Source: Rhipidocladum racemiflorum (taxonomy: Eukaryota; Streptophyta; Magnoliopsida; Poales; Poaceae). Taken from it: 64,000 nucleotides of DNA. Within the stretch, counting starts at the first letter, position 1. Every line of letters begins with the position of its first letter. Of the stretch, positions 10,301 through 21,618 are shown in pieces. The stretch spans positions 1,379,001 to 1,443,000 of the forward strand of contig CM070585.1 in the NCBI GenBank assembly GCA_036346355.1, in the 5' to 3' direction. Below the pieces are notes generated by a model. The model saw only the letters and a program-made list of their open reading frames with translations, ran no database searches and had not been told where the DNA came from. The translations under genes and the position numbers were made by a program.

Positions 10301-13012
10301 TGTGACGGACCGCCTTTTTAGGGGCAGTGCGAAACTCACAACAGTTACCCAGGAAGACTAACTGTTGTAAAACAAGAGTAAAATTACCTGGCCAAAAGCC
10401 AATTCAACACTTTTTATTCAATATAGCCGGCCTAACGACCGGATTTTACAAGGGAAGCATCCAAGCTTCTAGACTTACACTACCAAAAGAAGGAAACCAC
10501 AGGCAGGGCCTGAGCGAAGACAAGACCTAAAACCAGACTAAATCGCCATCTACGACCTCCTGGTAGGCTCCAGCATCTTCGAACTCTGAAAGGGCGGGGG
10601 TTTGCAAGGGTGAGTACAGAGTACTCAACAAGTCGTACGGAACCACTGAATACTATATGTAGGGGTAATCAAGGGATGGCAATAGGGTTAAGTATCTGGA
10701 TGCAGCTTTATTTTATAATTCATTTTACATTTGAAGCACAAACCAATAATAAGTAATTTGAATTTCACAAGTTTAACAACACTTAACCAACTCCTTCATA
10801 AATACCAAAACAGTAACTTGAGCTTAGTTACGGGTATCAACCCCGATTCCAACTTAACTTCATTAACCGGAAGTATGGCGTAATCGATTACAATTTAGAT
10901 TAACTCTGCAGAGCGGCTCAGCTTTACCCACAAGATATCTATAACCTTCATGCCAATCGCGAGTTTTCATGCAACTTAAATGCATGTGGCCCAGTTTAGA
11001 TTATCACAGCATTTCGTTTAATCATTCCTGTCCTTTAGTTGTTTACCGATAGAGACCGCTACCTTGGACTCAGGGTCCCCATTAGCGTCTACCGTTGTGA
11101 GAACCAAGAATGTCACTCCGGACTATTCCCGTTCCACCCCTCCGGTCCATTTCCCTGCCGGGAAGGCCCGGTCCCCATTCTCTCCAGAGAATGGTAGCCA
11201 CCAAGACAGTCCAGTTATTATCTCAGGAATGACTAACTTAATAAGCCATGTCGGATACGGGTCCACCGACCAGTCCGACCTGTGGTTGAGCGGGAACTAA
11301 GTTATTTACTTTGCTCAAGGGGATTATTAACCTTACACTTTTGCCAAAGACCAAGCCTTCAATCCACAAACCCAACCCGGTACCCAAGTACCGGCCACCA
11401 GACCAACCAAGGCATTAATCACCAGCCGGGGATCGGAATCTCATCCACTCCATGATTAATCCGATACTGTCCCCCCTGACTGCAGCACTTTTAAAAGCAA
11501 TCCGAATCGGAGATTCGGCAACATTTTCTTTAAATCCAGGTTTTGAACTAACCTAACAGTATACTCTAACCTATTCATGGCAATAAGCAATTAACTAGGG
11601 TTCCAAAGGATTAATAGGGTTCAAAGTTCCAAGGGAGTTTCAAAAAGCAATTTCGGCATTACCTAGGTATCATGTCTTTCGAAAATACTGGATTTCAATA
11701 ACTCAACATACAGTAAAGTAATGCGGTATAAAAATAATTACTACTATAGCATGGCATGATGGGATCAACATGATCAAAGGGTGTACGGCTTGCCTTGCGC
11801 GGCAGCTGGATCAGATGAGTCGTCGAGGAAGTAGTCGTACTGCGCTCCCGTCTGGTCCGACGTCTGCTCCGGGAACTGCTCCGACTCCAGGGACTGCTCC
11901 GGCTCCACTGGCGTCTCAACGGTCGAATCTAGCGCGGAAAGACAACCAACATAATTAAACGATAAAACAACAAACGGGAAAAAGAAAACGGAAACTGAAA
12001 CGGAAAACCGGAAACCGAGTCGGAAAGGAACGGAGGGCGAAACTGGGATTTGGGGATTTTCTGGATTTCGGATTTGGAAACGGGCAGCATTTCTGGACTC
12101 AGGGGATCGAAACTGTTCGGGAAAAGTATTTGGTGGAGCTCTGGGTTTTTCCGGGATTTTTCGGGATTTTCTGGGCTATTTTTGGAATTAAAACGAATTT
12201 TCCGATTTAATTAATTGAATTAATAAATCAAAAAAGAAAACACTGTTTAAAAACAGTGTTGGGCTCAAGCTGGTCGCCAAGGCCCAACGGCAGCGCGCGC
12301 TGGAGTCGGTGGCGGCCGCCCAAAGACGGCGGCGAAGGGGCGGGGCCACTGGCAAAGTGGGCGAGGCGAGGCGACGAGCGGGCCCGCTGCTGGGCACGCG
12401 GGGAAAGGGTTAGGGCAAGGGAAAACAGGGCGTAGGCGAGGCGGCGAGCGGCCGGCTGACCACAAGCCGGAGCGAACGGCGAGGGCGTGGGAGGAGTGGG
12501 GGAGCTCACCACTGAGGGGCGGAGGCGGGGCGAGTTGGGAAGCTAGGGAGGCGGGGCTTTTATAGGGCGGAGCGGGGAGGCAGCGGCCGGGCACGGCGGC
12601 GACGCGGCGGCGCGGCGGCGCGAAGGGCCGCGGCGACGGAGTCGTTTGGCAGAAGCGCGACGCTGGGGCGGCAGCGGCGGGCGCGGCGCGCGCCGCGACC
12701 ACGCGGAGCGAGGAGGCGCGGCGACGCCAGCGGCCGCGGCGCGGCAGATGGCAGGGCGCGACGGGCGGCGCCGGCCGAGGCGAGGAGGCGCGGCGGTCGA
12801 TCGCAGCGCCAACAGCCGCTGGGCGGGCTGGCCGGGCCGAAGCGGAGCAGGCCGATGGGCCGAAGGGAAGCAGGCCGGCGGCCCAAGAAGAAGAGGATTC
12901 GGCCCAAAACAAGGTTTGAATTCAAACTCGAATTCCAAATCTCCAAAACCAAAAAAACAAATTCAAACGAAGCTCAAACAAATTCATTTTGAAGTTTTTG
13001 AGGGTTGTTTCA
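10301..13012. mobile_element. Solo LTR, 2.7 kb, 5-bp TSD GATAC
   Basis: Starts TGTGACGGACCGCC and ends GAGGGTTGTTTCA, flanked by GATAC at 10296-10300 and 13013-13017. The first 1.3 kb aligns with 45784-47125 (shared CAGGCAGGGxCTGAGCGAA, GCAAGGGTGAGTAC and ACTCTGCAGAG blocks). The GC-rich stretch 12260-12900 yields long overlapping open frames on both strands with low-complexity Ala/Arg/Pro content; these are composition artefacts. Long LTRs like this are typical of grass Gypsy families of the RIRE3/Retrosat kind; the family name is an inference. Confidence 0.8.
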
Positions 13013-13017
13013 GATAC

Positions 13018-13392
13018 TTCCGAATCTCAACAATGGTTCAATGCTTCCATATTTGGATGATTTCAGCAAACAAAAGCATCCGATGATGTTTATCAAATCT
13101 TTTTTTTCCCGAAAACGGTGGCCATTTGGGCAGTTTTCACGGCCAAGACAGGGAAATCCACAGCATTATCAACCTTGATATTTATGGTCATGTGATTAGC
13201 TTTGTTTAACAATTAGCGCCTGGAGTTCGCCGTCTGGTTCGGGACACCTAAATCGAACGATAAACTCAGGCTAGCAATGGCAATGCGCCAGGCCAGCCCT
13301 TCTGACTTGTTGCACCAGATGCAAAAACAGCACTTGGACTACAAAAGGATGGCTTTCTTGCTTCATGCTCATTGCCTTCGTCCTCGAATTTT
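13018..13392. other. Intergenic, no gene seen
   Basis: Mixed-composition sequence between the solo LTR and the MULE-like MITE. Nothing recognisable. Confidence 0.4.
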
Positions 13393-13401
13393 TACTTGGC
13401 G

Positions 13402-13547
13402 AGAGTTGCTTCTGTGCTCTTCTTTTTTAAAGTTGCATAAATATTAAAGCATTAATGAATGGTAGATGAGGATTACTTACCCCTTCACGTGCTTCAAGAT
13501 TTGTACAACTTGTATTAGGAGGAAAAGCATAGAAGCATTGCTCTCCG
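13402..13547. mobile_element. MULE-like MITE copy 2, 146 bp, 9-bp TSD
   Basis: Ends AGAGTTGCTTCTGTGC and GCATAGAAGCATTGCTCTC. Flanked by TACTTGGCG at 13393-13401 and 13548-13556. Internal sequence (AAGATTTGTACAACTTGTATTAG) is shared with the copies at 8387 and 61736. Confidence 0.8.
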
Positions 13548-13750
13548 TACTTGGCGTATCTTTTGAGACATGGACTATTAACCGTTGGCTTCCCTCAAGG
13601 CGATTTTTCAGCGTCACCGCCAGTGAAGGTAAAAGCAATGATGTGTGATGCTTCTTCACTTAACCGGCCAGAAGATCCTGGGAAAATTTAGCAGCGAAAG
13701 ATTCTCGTCATTCTGGTGTTTGGTCAGAAAGGGATGGGTGTGTATACAAG

Positions 13751-14819
13751 CAGGGCCGTGTCTCATATTTTGGAGGTCCTGTGCTAAATTTAAAATTAGG
13801 CTAAAGGCAATAAAAGTAATTATCAAAATAATTATTTGATATTACAGTAGTACATTTTTTTCTTACGATACAAATGATTATGTGATACACCGAGCTAAAA
13901 AAACAAATTTTATATATACAACTGTCAAGGACGCTAGTGTCCAAAGACGCTGGTCCACGGCTGCGAAGCTCGTAGCCTGGACGTGCAGGAGGCGCCAAGA
14001 CCTTGTCCTGGGCGCGCAGTAGTGAGAGGGGAGGGATTATGAGAGAGAGAAAGATTAGGAATAGATTGTTATTGCCTTCCCCTCAAGGGTGCTGATTACA
14101 GCCTTTAAATAGATATTAGGACTGCTAATAAAAGGAAACTAATATGCTAATAGAAAGGAAACTACTCAATCAATCCCATGATTATAGGTTTCCCTGCATG
14201 CTTATTCTTTAGAAGGAAACAAACTCCCTAATTCTAGCCTTCCTTGCATGCATTTCTTTGAGGCGCCCCCTGTGCGGCGACCATCTTTGTTGGCGGCGTC
14301 GCGAGCGCGGGCCCGTCTCTGATAATGCCGGCCCCACATGACAACAACCTTTACTTCGAAAGCACATTTCTTCTAGTATTATTTGAAACAGAAACTTCAA
14401 TTATCCTTGTAATTAGTATTTCTTCAAATTAAATCAATTTCAACGGCTATCGTTAAGTATTTCTTAGTTTATTATAGAACATAAGTAGAACTTCAACTTC
14501 ATTCTATATGAGCTTTTTTTGTGCGTGCAATAGTCACCGAAATTGTCAATAAAATTCTATATGTAACAATTGCATTATGAAAATAATTTAGCTATTTCAA
14601 AAACTTTAAAATATCAACAATGCATATGGTTTTGCTTAGGAATGAATTTTTACAATAAAAATTTAAAAAAGAAAGAAAGAAAACAAATAGAATAAAAAGA
14701 AACTTCCTATCTATTAGTTCTTACTCTTACTAATACAAAGATTAACAACTAGTAATAAAAAAATTACTTTAAAAAATAGGCCCCTTAATTTTGGGGGCCT
14801 ATGCAAAAGTATGGGCCTG
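13751..14819. mobile_element. hAT element, 1069 bp, 8-bp TSD, with nested solo LTR
   Basis: Left end CAGGGCCGTGTCTCATA; right end is the complement of CAGGCCCATACTTTTGC. TATACAAG duplications lie at 13743-13750 and 14820-14827. Without the nested LTR (13923-14343) the element is about 640 bp of AT-rich, non-coding sequence. Confidence 0.82.
13923..14343 (-). mobile_element. Solo LTR nested in hAT, 421 bp, TSD ACAAC
   Basis: Begins TGTCAAGGACG and ends CCCACATGACA, flanked by ACAAC at 13918-13922 and 14344-14348. A TTTAAATAG promoter-like string near 14106 and GA-rich sequence suggest a Copia-like LTR, tentatively on the minus strand. Confidence 0.75.
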
Positions 14820-15064
14820 TATACAAGGCAGTAACCTGTGTCCTTGTAAAATTGCCTATGCCACAGCCCTCGGATCGGAGTGCAAGTTCTTGCAACTGAT
14901 GCATCAAACCTACAATTACTGAATTAGGTATTTTGCATATTTTGATGCATATTATAATTTAGTACTATTTTAATTGTTCGATCTTCAAACAAAGGTGCTC
15001 TTTTTCGCTGATTGTTTGGATGTCAAGCATGAGCCATCCAACAAATAGGTATGCCTTTTCCTTT

Positions 15065-15391
15065 TGTTGTAGCATCAAGGCTAGATAGTGGGTAGTCTCG
15101 TATCCTTTATCATGAGAGGGCCGAGTGAGAGGGAGAGGAGCTATGAGTGAGTGGTGATTTGAGTAAAAAAAATGAGTGGCCCCCTTATGCCCTCCTTGTG
15201 GTGTTTTATATAGAGGAGAGGTGGAGGGATGCATTCCCCAAAATGCACCTCAATTATATGACATAGAAAGTGTCATTTTGGTATATTTCTCATTAATACA
15301 ATGTAGAACTTGATATATACATTATTAGTACATATTATTTAGAACCCCTCGATATCCCTGACGACCCTAGGGGCTGAGCCCCCATAGAACA
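15065..15391 (-). mobile_element. Probable LTR of a small Copia-like element
   Basis: Plus-strand boundaries TGTTGTAGC..CATAGAACA, so TGTTCTATG..GCTACAACA on the minus strand. A TATATAAAAC box lies inside on that strand near 15209. A purine run abuts it at 15392-15402 (CAAGGGAGTAC on the minus strand), as expected of a polypurine tract before a 3' LTR. A diverged copy of its terminal 50 bp recurs at 15997-16045. No target duplication was confirmed. Confidence 0.5.
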
Positions 15392-16467
15392 GTACTCCCT
15401 TGTCTGGAAGCTTCAAGGTTCTGAGGGGCGAGCAGGCACGACATGTTCTTGCTCTAGCCACTCGGGAGTCAGGATACACAAGGTCTTTAGGTAGTGACAT
15501 TGTGAAGACGATCCTTGCCGTGATAAGGGTAAGCCTGGGTGTAGAAGCCAGCGCACCTAGACGACACGGCAGGAGCAGGGCAGCGTCGCTGGGTGGTCAA
15601 GGTGTCCCTCGAGGCAGGCGGTGCATCGGAGCAAAGCTCGTGGAGGCGCAGTTTTCAGCATCACGCCGCCACACCGAGGTATGGTGTTCAAGGTGGGCGG
15701 TGAGCCAAAGCAGAGCCCCTGGAACTGGAAGCGACGTCGTCGAGGCCAAGTAGCCACGCTAGGGCATAGCTTCTGAGGCAGCCGGCTTGCCGGTGCGAAG
15801 CTGGCAAAGCCCGAGGAGGTGACGTCATCGATGCCAAGCCGCCATACCGAAGCACGAAGCCCCATCCAAAGCTCTCTGAGGTCTGACGAAGCCTGGAGTG
15901 AAGCCAATAGAGGCCGATTCGAGCCCCAATCGTATTGTAGGTTCTCTCCCTATTAGTTGTGCAACCTTCTGCACACTCTCCACGGACAGTGCCCACTGTT
16001 GTCGCATCGAGGCTAAACTGTGGGAATTGTCATACTTTTTGTCAACTAAGCTGCCACTGCTTACGGTCATTTCCCCAGTATTCCAAATGTAGTCAGGTTT
16101 CACATAAATTTTCATCTAGCTTGTATGTAGTAAACTTCTCGAATTAGCAGACACCCACCTTCTTAAATGGCTGGCAGCATCGCATTCCCTGGAGATGGTT
16201 CAGGGGTGTCTGAATTCTGAAGTTCTGAACAATCCCAATCCTACAAACTAACTTGGGTTCATTTTTTTTTCGTTCTTTTTGGATCTTGTGTGGGCAGCTT
16301 AGGTTACCTAGCACAACCAAATTCGCAAATGGCGCATAACAATGGAGGATCAGTGATTCAGTAAGACGGGAGCTCTTTGCTTTGAAGCATTGGAAAGTAC
16401 GTCCTGCGGCATGTCCCCAATGCTACATACATGGATAAGAGCAGTAGGCTTCCTTGTGAGTTGGGAG
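15392..16467. other. Possible non-coding interior of the LTR element, plus spacer
   Basis: 15400-15900 contains loosely repeated GC-rich segments (for example AGGCxGGCGGTG) and no reverse transcriptase or gag similarity. If 15997 marks the second LTR, the element would be a non-coding TRIM/LARD-like derivative. 16150-16460 is unassigned. Confidence 0.35.
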
Positions 16468-16869
16468 CAGGTTCACAAAATCGTCGATAACCGGTTGATT
16501 TTCGCGATTTTTGGTCGTATCGCCGCGGTCCGATATTAAAAACCGGTCGATAAACCGATCCGATTCAAAAAATAATTCGAAAAAATTCGAAAAAATTTAC
16601 GTGTCAAAAACCGATCGAAAATAGGTGGAAATCGGTCGATTTTCGTCAAAAATCGTCGAAAATCGCTACTAAAAATCGATTGCACAAAACGTTCAACAAG
16701 GTCGTCGATTTTCCACGAAAATCGACGTTTTTTGAATTTTTTTTGAAAAAATTTGGTTTTTGAATTTATCCGATTCTTACCGATTTTCGGTCGATTTTCG
16801 ACTCGATTTTTGCGATTATCGAAAATTACTGTTCATCCGAAAATCGCCGGCTCGATTTTGTTAACCCTG
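16468..16869. mobile_element. hAT-like MITE, 402 bp, 8-bp TSD
   Basis: Ends CAGGTTCACAAAATCG and the complement of CAGGGTTAACAAAATCG. Identical GTTGGGAG duplications lie at 16460-16467 and 16870-16877. The interior is saturated with AAAATCG/CGATTTT in both orientations and could fold extensively. Confidence 0.88.
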
Positions 16870-16936
16870 GTTGGGAGTGAAATGTAAACTGCATGGCAAG
16901 TACGATGCATGATATAAACACACGTGTCTATAATGG

Positions 16937-17187
16937 CAGGGGCGGAAGTACATGTGCTGACCCGGTGTCACAGGACACCGGGTCAAAAAAATTTAGTGTA
17001 TGTTAGTCTATATATATAAAAAAAATATTGTATGTTAGTATATATATATAGTATATGTGAACCCCGTTAATCTAAATCTTGTGACACCGGGAGGCAAATA
17101 ACAAGCAAATAGTAAGAAAAATAAGTTGTTATCATATATACGATGAAGTGGTGAATCCCGATGATTTTTTCTCTAGTTCCGCCCCTG
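16937..17187. mobile_element. hAT MITE, 251 bp, CAGGGGCGGA termini, 8-bp TSD
   Basis: Begins CAGGGGCGGAAGTACATG and ends GTTCCGCCCCTG. TATAATGG duplications lie at 16929-16936 and 17188-17195. The first ten bases equal those of the transposase-bearing hAT at 25167, so it may be a deletion derivative of the same family. Confidence 0.9.
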
Positions 17188-17433
17188 TATAATGGATAGA
17201 TATTTTTTGCCCCCTTTAGTTAGTCGAGATGGATAGTTTTGATAGAAGAAATTGTTTTTGCTACCGTTCAGTACAACCCTTGGAAATGTCTGCTGAAAAA
17301 AAAAGGCCGTTGGGAAAATAAGATCGGATCTTCACTTCAATGCTTGGTGCCTCCTAACTTGAAATTTTGAAGTACACAGATGCACCAATGAAAAATCTGA
17401 TAGAAGGTCACAAAATGTAAAACGAAAAGAAAA

Positions 17434-17504
17434 GCTCCCGGCGAGGATCGAACTCGCGACCTTTCGCTTACGAAGCGAACGCACTACCACTATGCTACGG
17501 AAGC
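17434..17504 (-). tRNA. tRNA-Thr(CGT)
   Basis: On the minus strand 71 nt fold as a cloverleaf. The acceptor stem is GCTTCCG with CGGGAGC (one G-T pair), followed by a D arm, an anticodon stem TTCGC/GCGAA with loop TTCGTAA (anticodon CGT, reading ACG), a five-base variable loop, and T arm GCGAG-TTCGATC-CTCGC. Internal A and B boxes are intact. No CCA is encoded, as usual for nuclear genes. No intron. Confidence 0.95.
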
Positions 17505-18324
17505 AGCTCACGTTAATTGTTACCGAATAGCATTATTAGCTTTACTACAATTGCCAAAAAAAAAAAGTCTTTCCTTTCCTTTTTCTGACAAATGGATCAC
17601 ACCTTTCAGCGAACTTATCATTTTTTTTACCCAGTAAATTTGATTAGCTAGTGCTTATTTATACTTCATTTAGCGATTGTATAGTAGTAGAAATACTTTT
17701 AACAAATAAACGGTTAGATTTGATTTCTACTATACATTATATACTACCAGTATAAGAGAAATTTTACGGTAGATAACATAGGTAGTAAATAGCGGCAGTA
17801 GAAATTATATCTAAAAGTACATTTCGCAGGTATATTATGAACTTTGGATCTCTATTTTTTTCCCATCGCTAACCTCCTTATTCATCTATCACTGGCCTCG
17901 AGACATTATAGGCTAGTTCTTTAGGAAAACATGATCTATCTACTCATGTACGTATGTCGTCACTTTGTCAGCCAATTCATTGGTATCATAATAAGCCTTT
18001 GACTTGGCCACCCAACTCGGCAAACGCAATCCATTTCTCTAACGCTGTTGCGGACCACACAAACGCATACTTGGACCGCTCAACATCACGCTTGTTCACT
18101 GCAACAAAGAGTATGATATGTGAGGTGTATCAGATTCATATTGGCACAAGAATGCATAGCTGAAAGATAGAATGGGAAGTTTGAACTAGCTAGGTTAATT
18201 AGATAGAGGTCTAGGATTTGATTCTTATACTAAAGTGTGTGTGTGTGCGCGCGCACGCTCTAGCCAACTCATCAAGTCCAGACAAAGAGGAGCAAACAAG
18301 CGTGTATGTAATGTACCTTATGTA
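17505..18324. other. Intergenic, with a dispersed AT-rich repeat
   Basis: 17660-17830 carries an AT-rich repeat (AGTAGAAATAC, TTAACAAAT, TTTCTACTA) also seen near 42797-42890 and, inverted, 61565-61690. A (GT)n/(GC)n run lies at 18235-18256. No gene seen. Confidence 0.5.
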
Positions 18325-18965
18325 AACAAGGAGGCCAACGAGGAATTGAAGCTATCAACCGCATTCTTCTCCTCAAGGCTAGAGCTAAACTGTAATATAT
18401 GCAGTGATTGAAAAAGATGAAAAAATGTACTTAAGAAGGGAACCAAAGTCTCAGTGTAAATTGAATAGAAGCAAATTAACCAGGATGAAAAGGAAACAAA
18501 AAAAACTTGTGTCTGTGATTGGCCTAACTTGGAGAAAGCTGCATTGATGTTCTGCACCCACTAAGCATAAGAGTTTGGGCTTAGGAACCATTCTTGTCAA
18601 TGGCCTGCCCTACCTTGCTCAGCTTGTAGATGAGGTCCTGCAGATATCATGTGGTTTGTAAATTATGGTTATTAAACTACAGTACCCTTGCTACTATCAT
18701 ATGCAGAGCATCAAAGATTAACCAATTATTGAGAAGACAAACTACATAAGCTAGGCATTCTAATGAACTGACATGTCGCGATGCCTTAGGAGCTGATGAT
18801 GCCCTGCTTGTGGAACAGTTTCTTCATGCCCTCCTTGACGTGCTCTGGTAGCTCGACGTTGTTGTTCACCTCCATGATGGCGGTGGAGAAAGACGCGGCC
18901 AGCAAGCATGACGCCAGGCCTCTTCGCCTCCTGACGACGACGACGGTTTTTTCATACGAATTATA
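18325..18965 (-). pseudogene. Thylakoid-lumen protein pseudogene
   Basis: Four ordered minus-strand segments. (1) About 18965-18790: VVVRRRRGLASCLLAAS, a twin-arginine plus hydrophobic lumen-targeting segment, then MEVNNNVELPEHVKEGMKKL and a stop. (2) About 18641-18588, after acceptor CTGCAG: DLIYKLSKVGQAIDKNG, then stop TAA. (3) About 18561-18529: WVQNINAAFSK in another frame, followed by donor GTTAGG. (4) After acceptor ATTACAG, to about 18342: SSSLEEKNAVDSFNSSLASL, then a stop where the protein should continue. Introns remain, so this is a duplicated or decayed gene, not a retrocopy. The chloroplast transit peptide and C-terminal helices are missing. From memory the blocks recall MPH2/TL16-type PSII-maintenance lumen proteins; the lumen assignment is firmer than the exact family. 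Confidence 0.65.
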
Positions 18966-19148
18966 CTACTACCCCTCGTACAAATTCTACTACCAATACT
19001 ACCGTATGAAGTATAACTAAATCCTAACTAATCTGAGCCGTTAGATCAAATAGAATGAATGAATAATATTCAATATTGTGTACTGTACAAGAGCTCCAGT
19101 ATAATGCGCCGTAAAATTTATCTCATTAAATACTTGAGCTGCAACCAA

Positions 19149-20005
19149 GGATCAAAATCCCGACGAAATTTCAGATTTCGGAACCCGAGTTTTGTAATCC
19201 TGACGAAATTTAAAAAAATTGAAAAGAAAATTCAAAGTACTATAGTACCTAAAATCACGGCGAGATTTCGATAAATTTGACTGAGATTTTGGTTTTTTGA
19301 TCGAAATTTGACCGGATTTTAACCTAATTGGATTCTTCATGTCGTTTTCCATGTAGGACAGTCGGTAGATCATCCAGTTAGTCCATACACATTAATTCAC
19401 ATGGTCATAAATTAAGTATCTCGGTTGTCAGAATTTTTAAAAAAATTCTCAAGCTTTATCATTATCTAAAAAATTATAGGGGAATTAGTGATGCATCATG
19501 ACCATGGTTTGAACTATTTTTCATTCATTTGAAATTATCGATCAACCTTCAGTAGCACTGTCTGAATTTTTGAAAATTCCTCAAGCTTGATCATTATTTG
19601 AAAATTTTATAGGAATATTATGGATGTGTCAGGACCGTCTATAAAAATTTCAAAAGTTCCCAACGGGTTTGCACCATTTTCTATTCGGTTGAAATTTGTT
19701 GGTTAGCCTTTTTATCAAGATAGTAGCACTGTTTGAATTTCTAAAAATTCCTCAGGCATGATCATCATCTGAAATTTTTATAGGAATATTAGTGATGTGT
19801 CAGGACCATCCACAAAAAATTTCAATTTTTAAAATAAATTTGGACCAATTTTTGTTTGATTAAAATCACCGAGATCTCAAAAATCTCGGTTAAAAAAGAA
19901 TCGGATTTAAATTTTATTTTTTGGATTTCATTCGAAATAACGAGATCTCGACAAAATTTCGGATTTCGGAGGGTAACAGGATGTGAACAAAAACGAAATT
20001 TGAAA
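19149..20005. mobile_element. hAT-like AT-rich element, about 857 bp
   Basis: Left end AGGATCAAAATCCCGACGAA and right end AACGAAATTTGAAA match the ends of the 39979 element. Flanks GCAACCAA and GCAACAGA are an imperfect 8-bp duplication. It is longer than its relative because of an extra middle section (about 19380-19850) with internal repeats such as CTCAAGCTTxATCATTATxTG. Confidence 0.55.
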
Positions 20006-20013
20006 GCAACAGA

Positions 20014-21618
20014 CATGATTCATCTCTTCGATTCAAGAATTGCGTTGATACTCTGCGCCGACGCTGCATCCAATCAAATATGATGCACGAGTTGGCGACG
20101 ATGGCTTACAATAGCAGTACCAAGGCAACACTGACCAGTTCCGGAATTGAGCCAACAGCACCAGTCAACAGGTAAGCAAAGAACCTTCTTGTCAAGAAAT
20201 TCCACTACAATTCCGGGCAGAACATGTAAATATCACAGGAGAATTGATTATTTATCCCGTTTTAATTGATGCAATTGATCATTTGCCTCGTATATCACTA
20301 ATATGTGGTCCAAAACCTACATGTCAGTATGGCCTGTGTGGTAACTTGGAACCGAGCCGTTTCTACTAGAATCTAGGAGAAACCCAACCAATCGGGCTAA
20401 AGCTCAGAACGTTTCTTCTTTTTCCACGCCGGGGCTGAATCACCCTCAACCCCGTTCCACCCCGATTCACAGAATCCAGTCAGCTAGCCAAACGGTTTCC
20501 AGACAGTAATTCTGATTCTACTTGAAACGTTTCTACCAAGAATCTGGAATCGTACCAAACAAGACCTAAAACATCACAAAACAAATGATTAGTGACACCA
20601 GCTTCCAGAACAAAGTCCAAAATCAACCGAGCAAAAGCATGGGCGATTTTTGAATCCATTGCAATTTCAAAAAGCGAATACAAGTGAATTCGCTACCCTG
20701 TTTTGCAAATACAACGTATTCAATATTTCGTGCTGGATTTAATTTGTATTCTCAATTTGGTACTACTATTACATGTACTTGCAATTTCGTACTGTAAATA
20801 CAGTTGGTTTTTTTTGCAAATACGCAAAACTGTTGTATCGAATTGAAAATGAGGTGTAAATTGTACTAGATTCAAAAATTTCCCAAAAGCAGGCAGATAC
20901 ATAAACATATCAGAACTTGCCGAGCACATCCTAGGACATGAGCATTCCAATATTTCAGAACATGAACAGAACCGACATGAAGATACTCCATCTTATCCAT
21001 CAATTAACCGTATGCACCAGCACTTGATCGGAGAGTCTTACACTTGCAGATCAGAGCATTCAAAGTGCCAATCCAAACTTTAGAAACCCCACATCACATC
21101 ACAAGATAGACCAATGCAAGCCACAAGCAAACAAAAAACACAACAAGAGATCCAGAAGGCTGTATTCTTGTGTAGCAATTGACAGTTTGGCACCATTATC
21201 TATTGAGATCTGAAATTTTAGAACAGAGATAGATTTGTAGGTATAGACAGACAGACAGACGGGCGATGGTCAAGTGCCGAAGAGTGAGCCATACGAAACT
21301 ACAAAACTGCCTCACTGCAAGGACGACACGATACGTTACGAACGAAGGGGGGGCATGGACATCCATCCTAGCGATCTGCAAGGGAGGGACTGGAAGTCTA
21401 GAACTATACTAAAGGCAGCATCCAAACACCAGGCAAGGAGCAGCAATAGCATCAACGTCCGGTTAGGTAGGCCGGCTGACTGGCTGACTTGCCTACCGCA
21501 GCTTGGTGAGACTCCATCACTCGTCTCCCTGCATGAACAGTTTCAGACATTCGCATCAGCGAGGTTGGAGTCAGAATTCAGAACACTAGTTAGCAGCAGT
21601 GAGATGATGCTCGGAGAG
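20014..21618. other. Intergenic and HMGB 3' flank
   Basis: 20014-21150 shows no recognisable gene. About 21190-21618 is probably the 3' UTR of the HMGB gene, which is read leftward. The ORF-like stretch 21274-21600 lies antisense to it. Confidence 0.4.

Noticed and set aside
12228..13086. Long overlapping open frames on both strands (up to 215 codons)
   Set aside because: They lie inside the GC-rich part of a solo LTR bounded by TSDs. Their translations are low-complexity Ala/Arg/Pro with no motif, and their presence in several frames at once reflects base composition.
15400..15996. Plus and minus frames of 100-117 codons
   Set aside because: Probably non-coding interior of an LTR-type element; translations show no gag, protease, RT or plant protein motif.
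18235..18256. GT/GC run considered as a Z-DNA or regulatory element
   Set aside because: Short simple repeat with nothing around it to suggest a function.
20074..20172. Exon-like stretch ending in a GTAAGC donor
   Set aside because: A short open frame with a donor site, but no recognisable protein and no matching acceptor exon.
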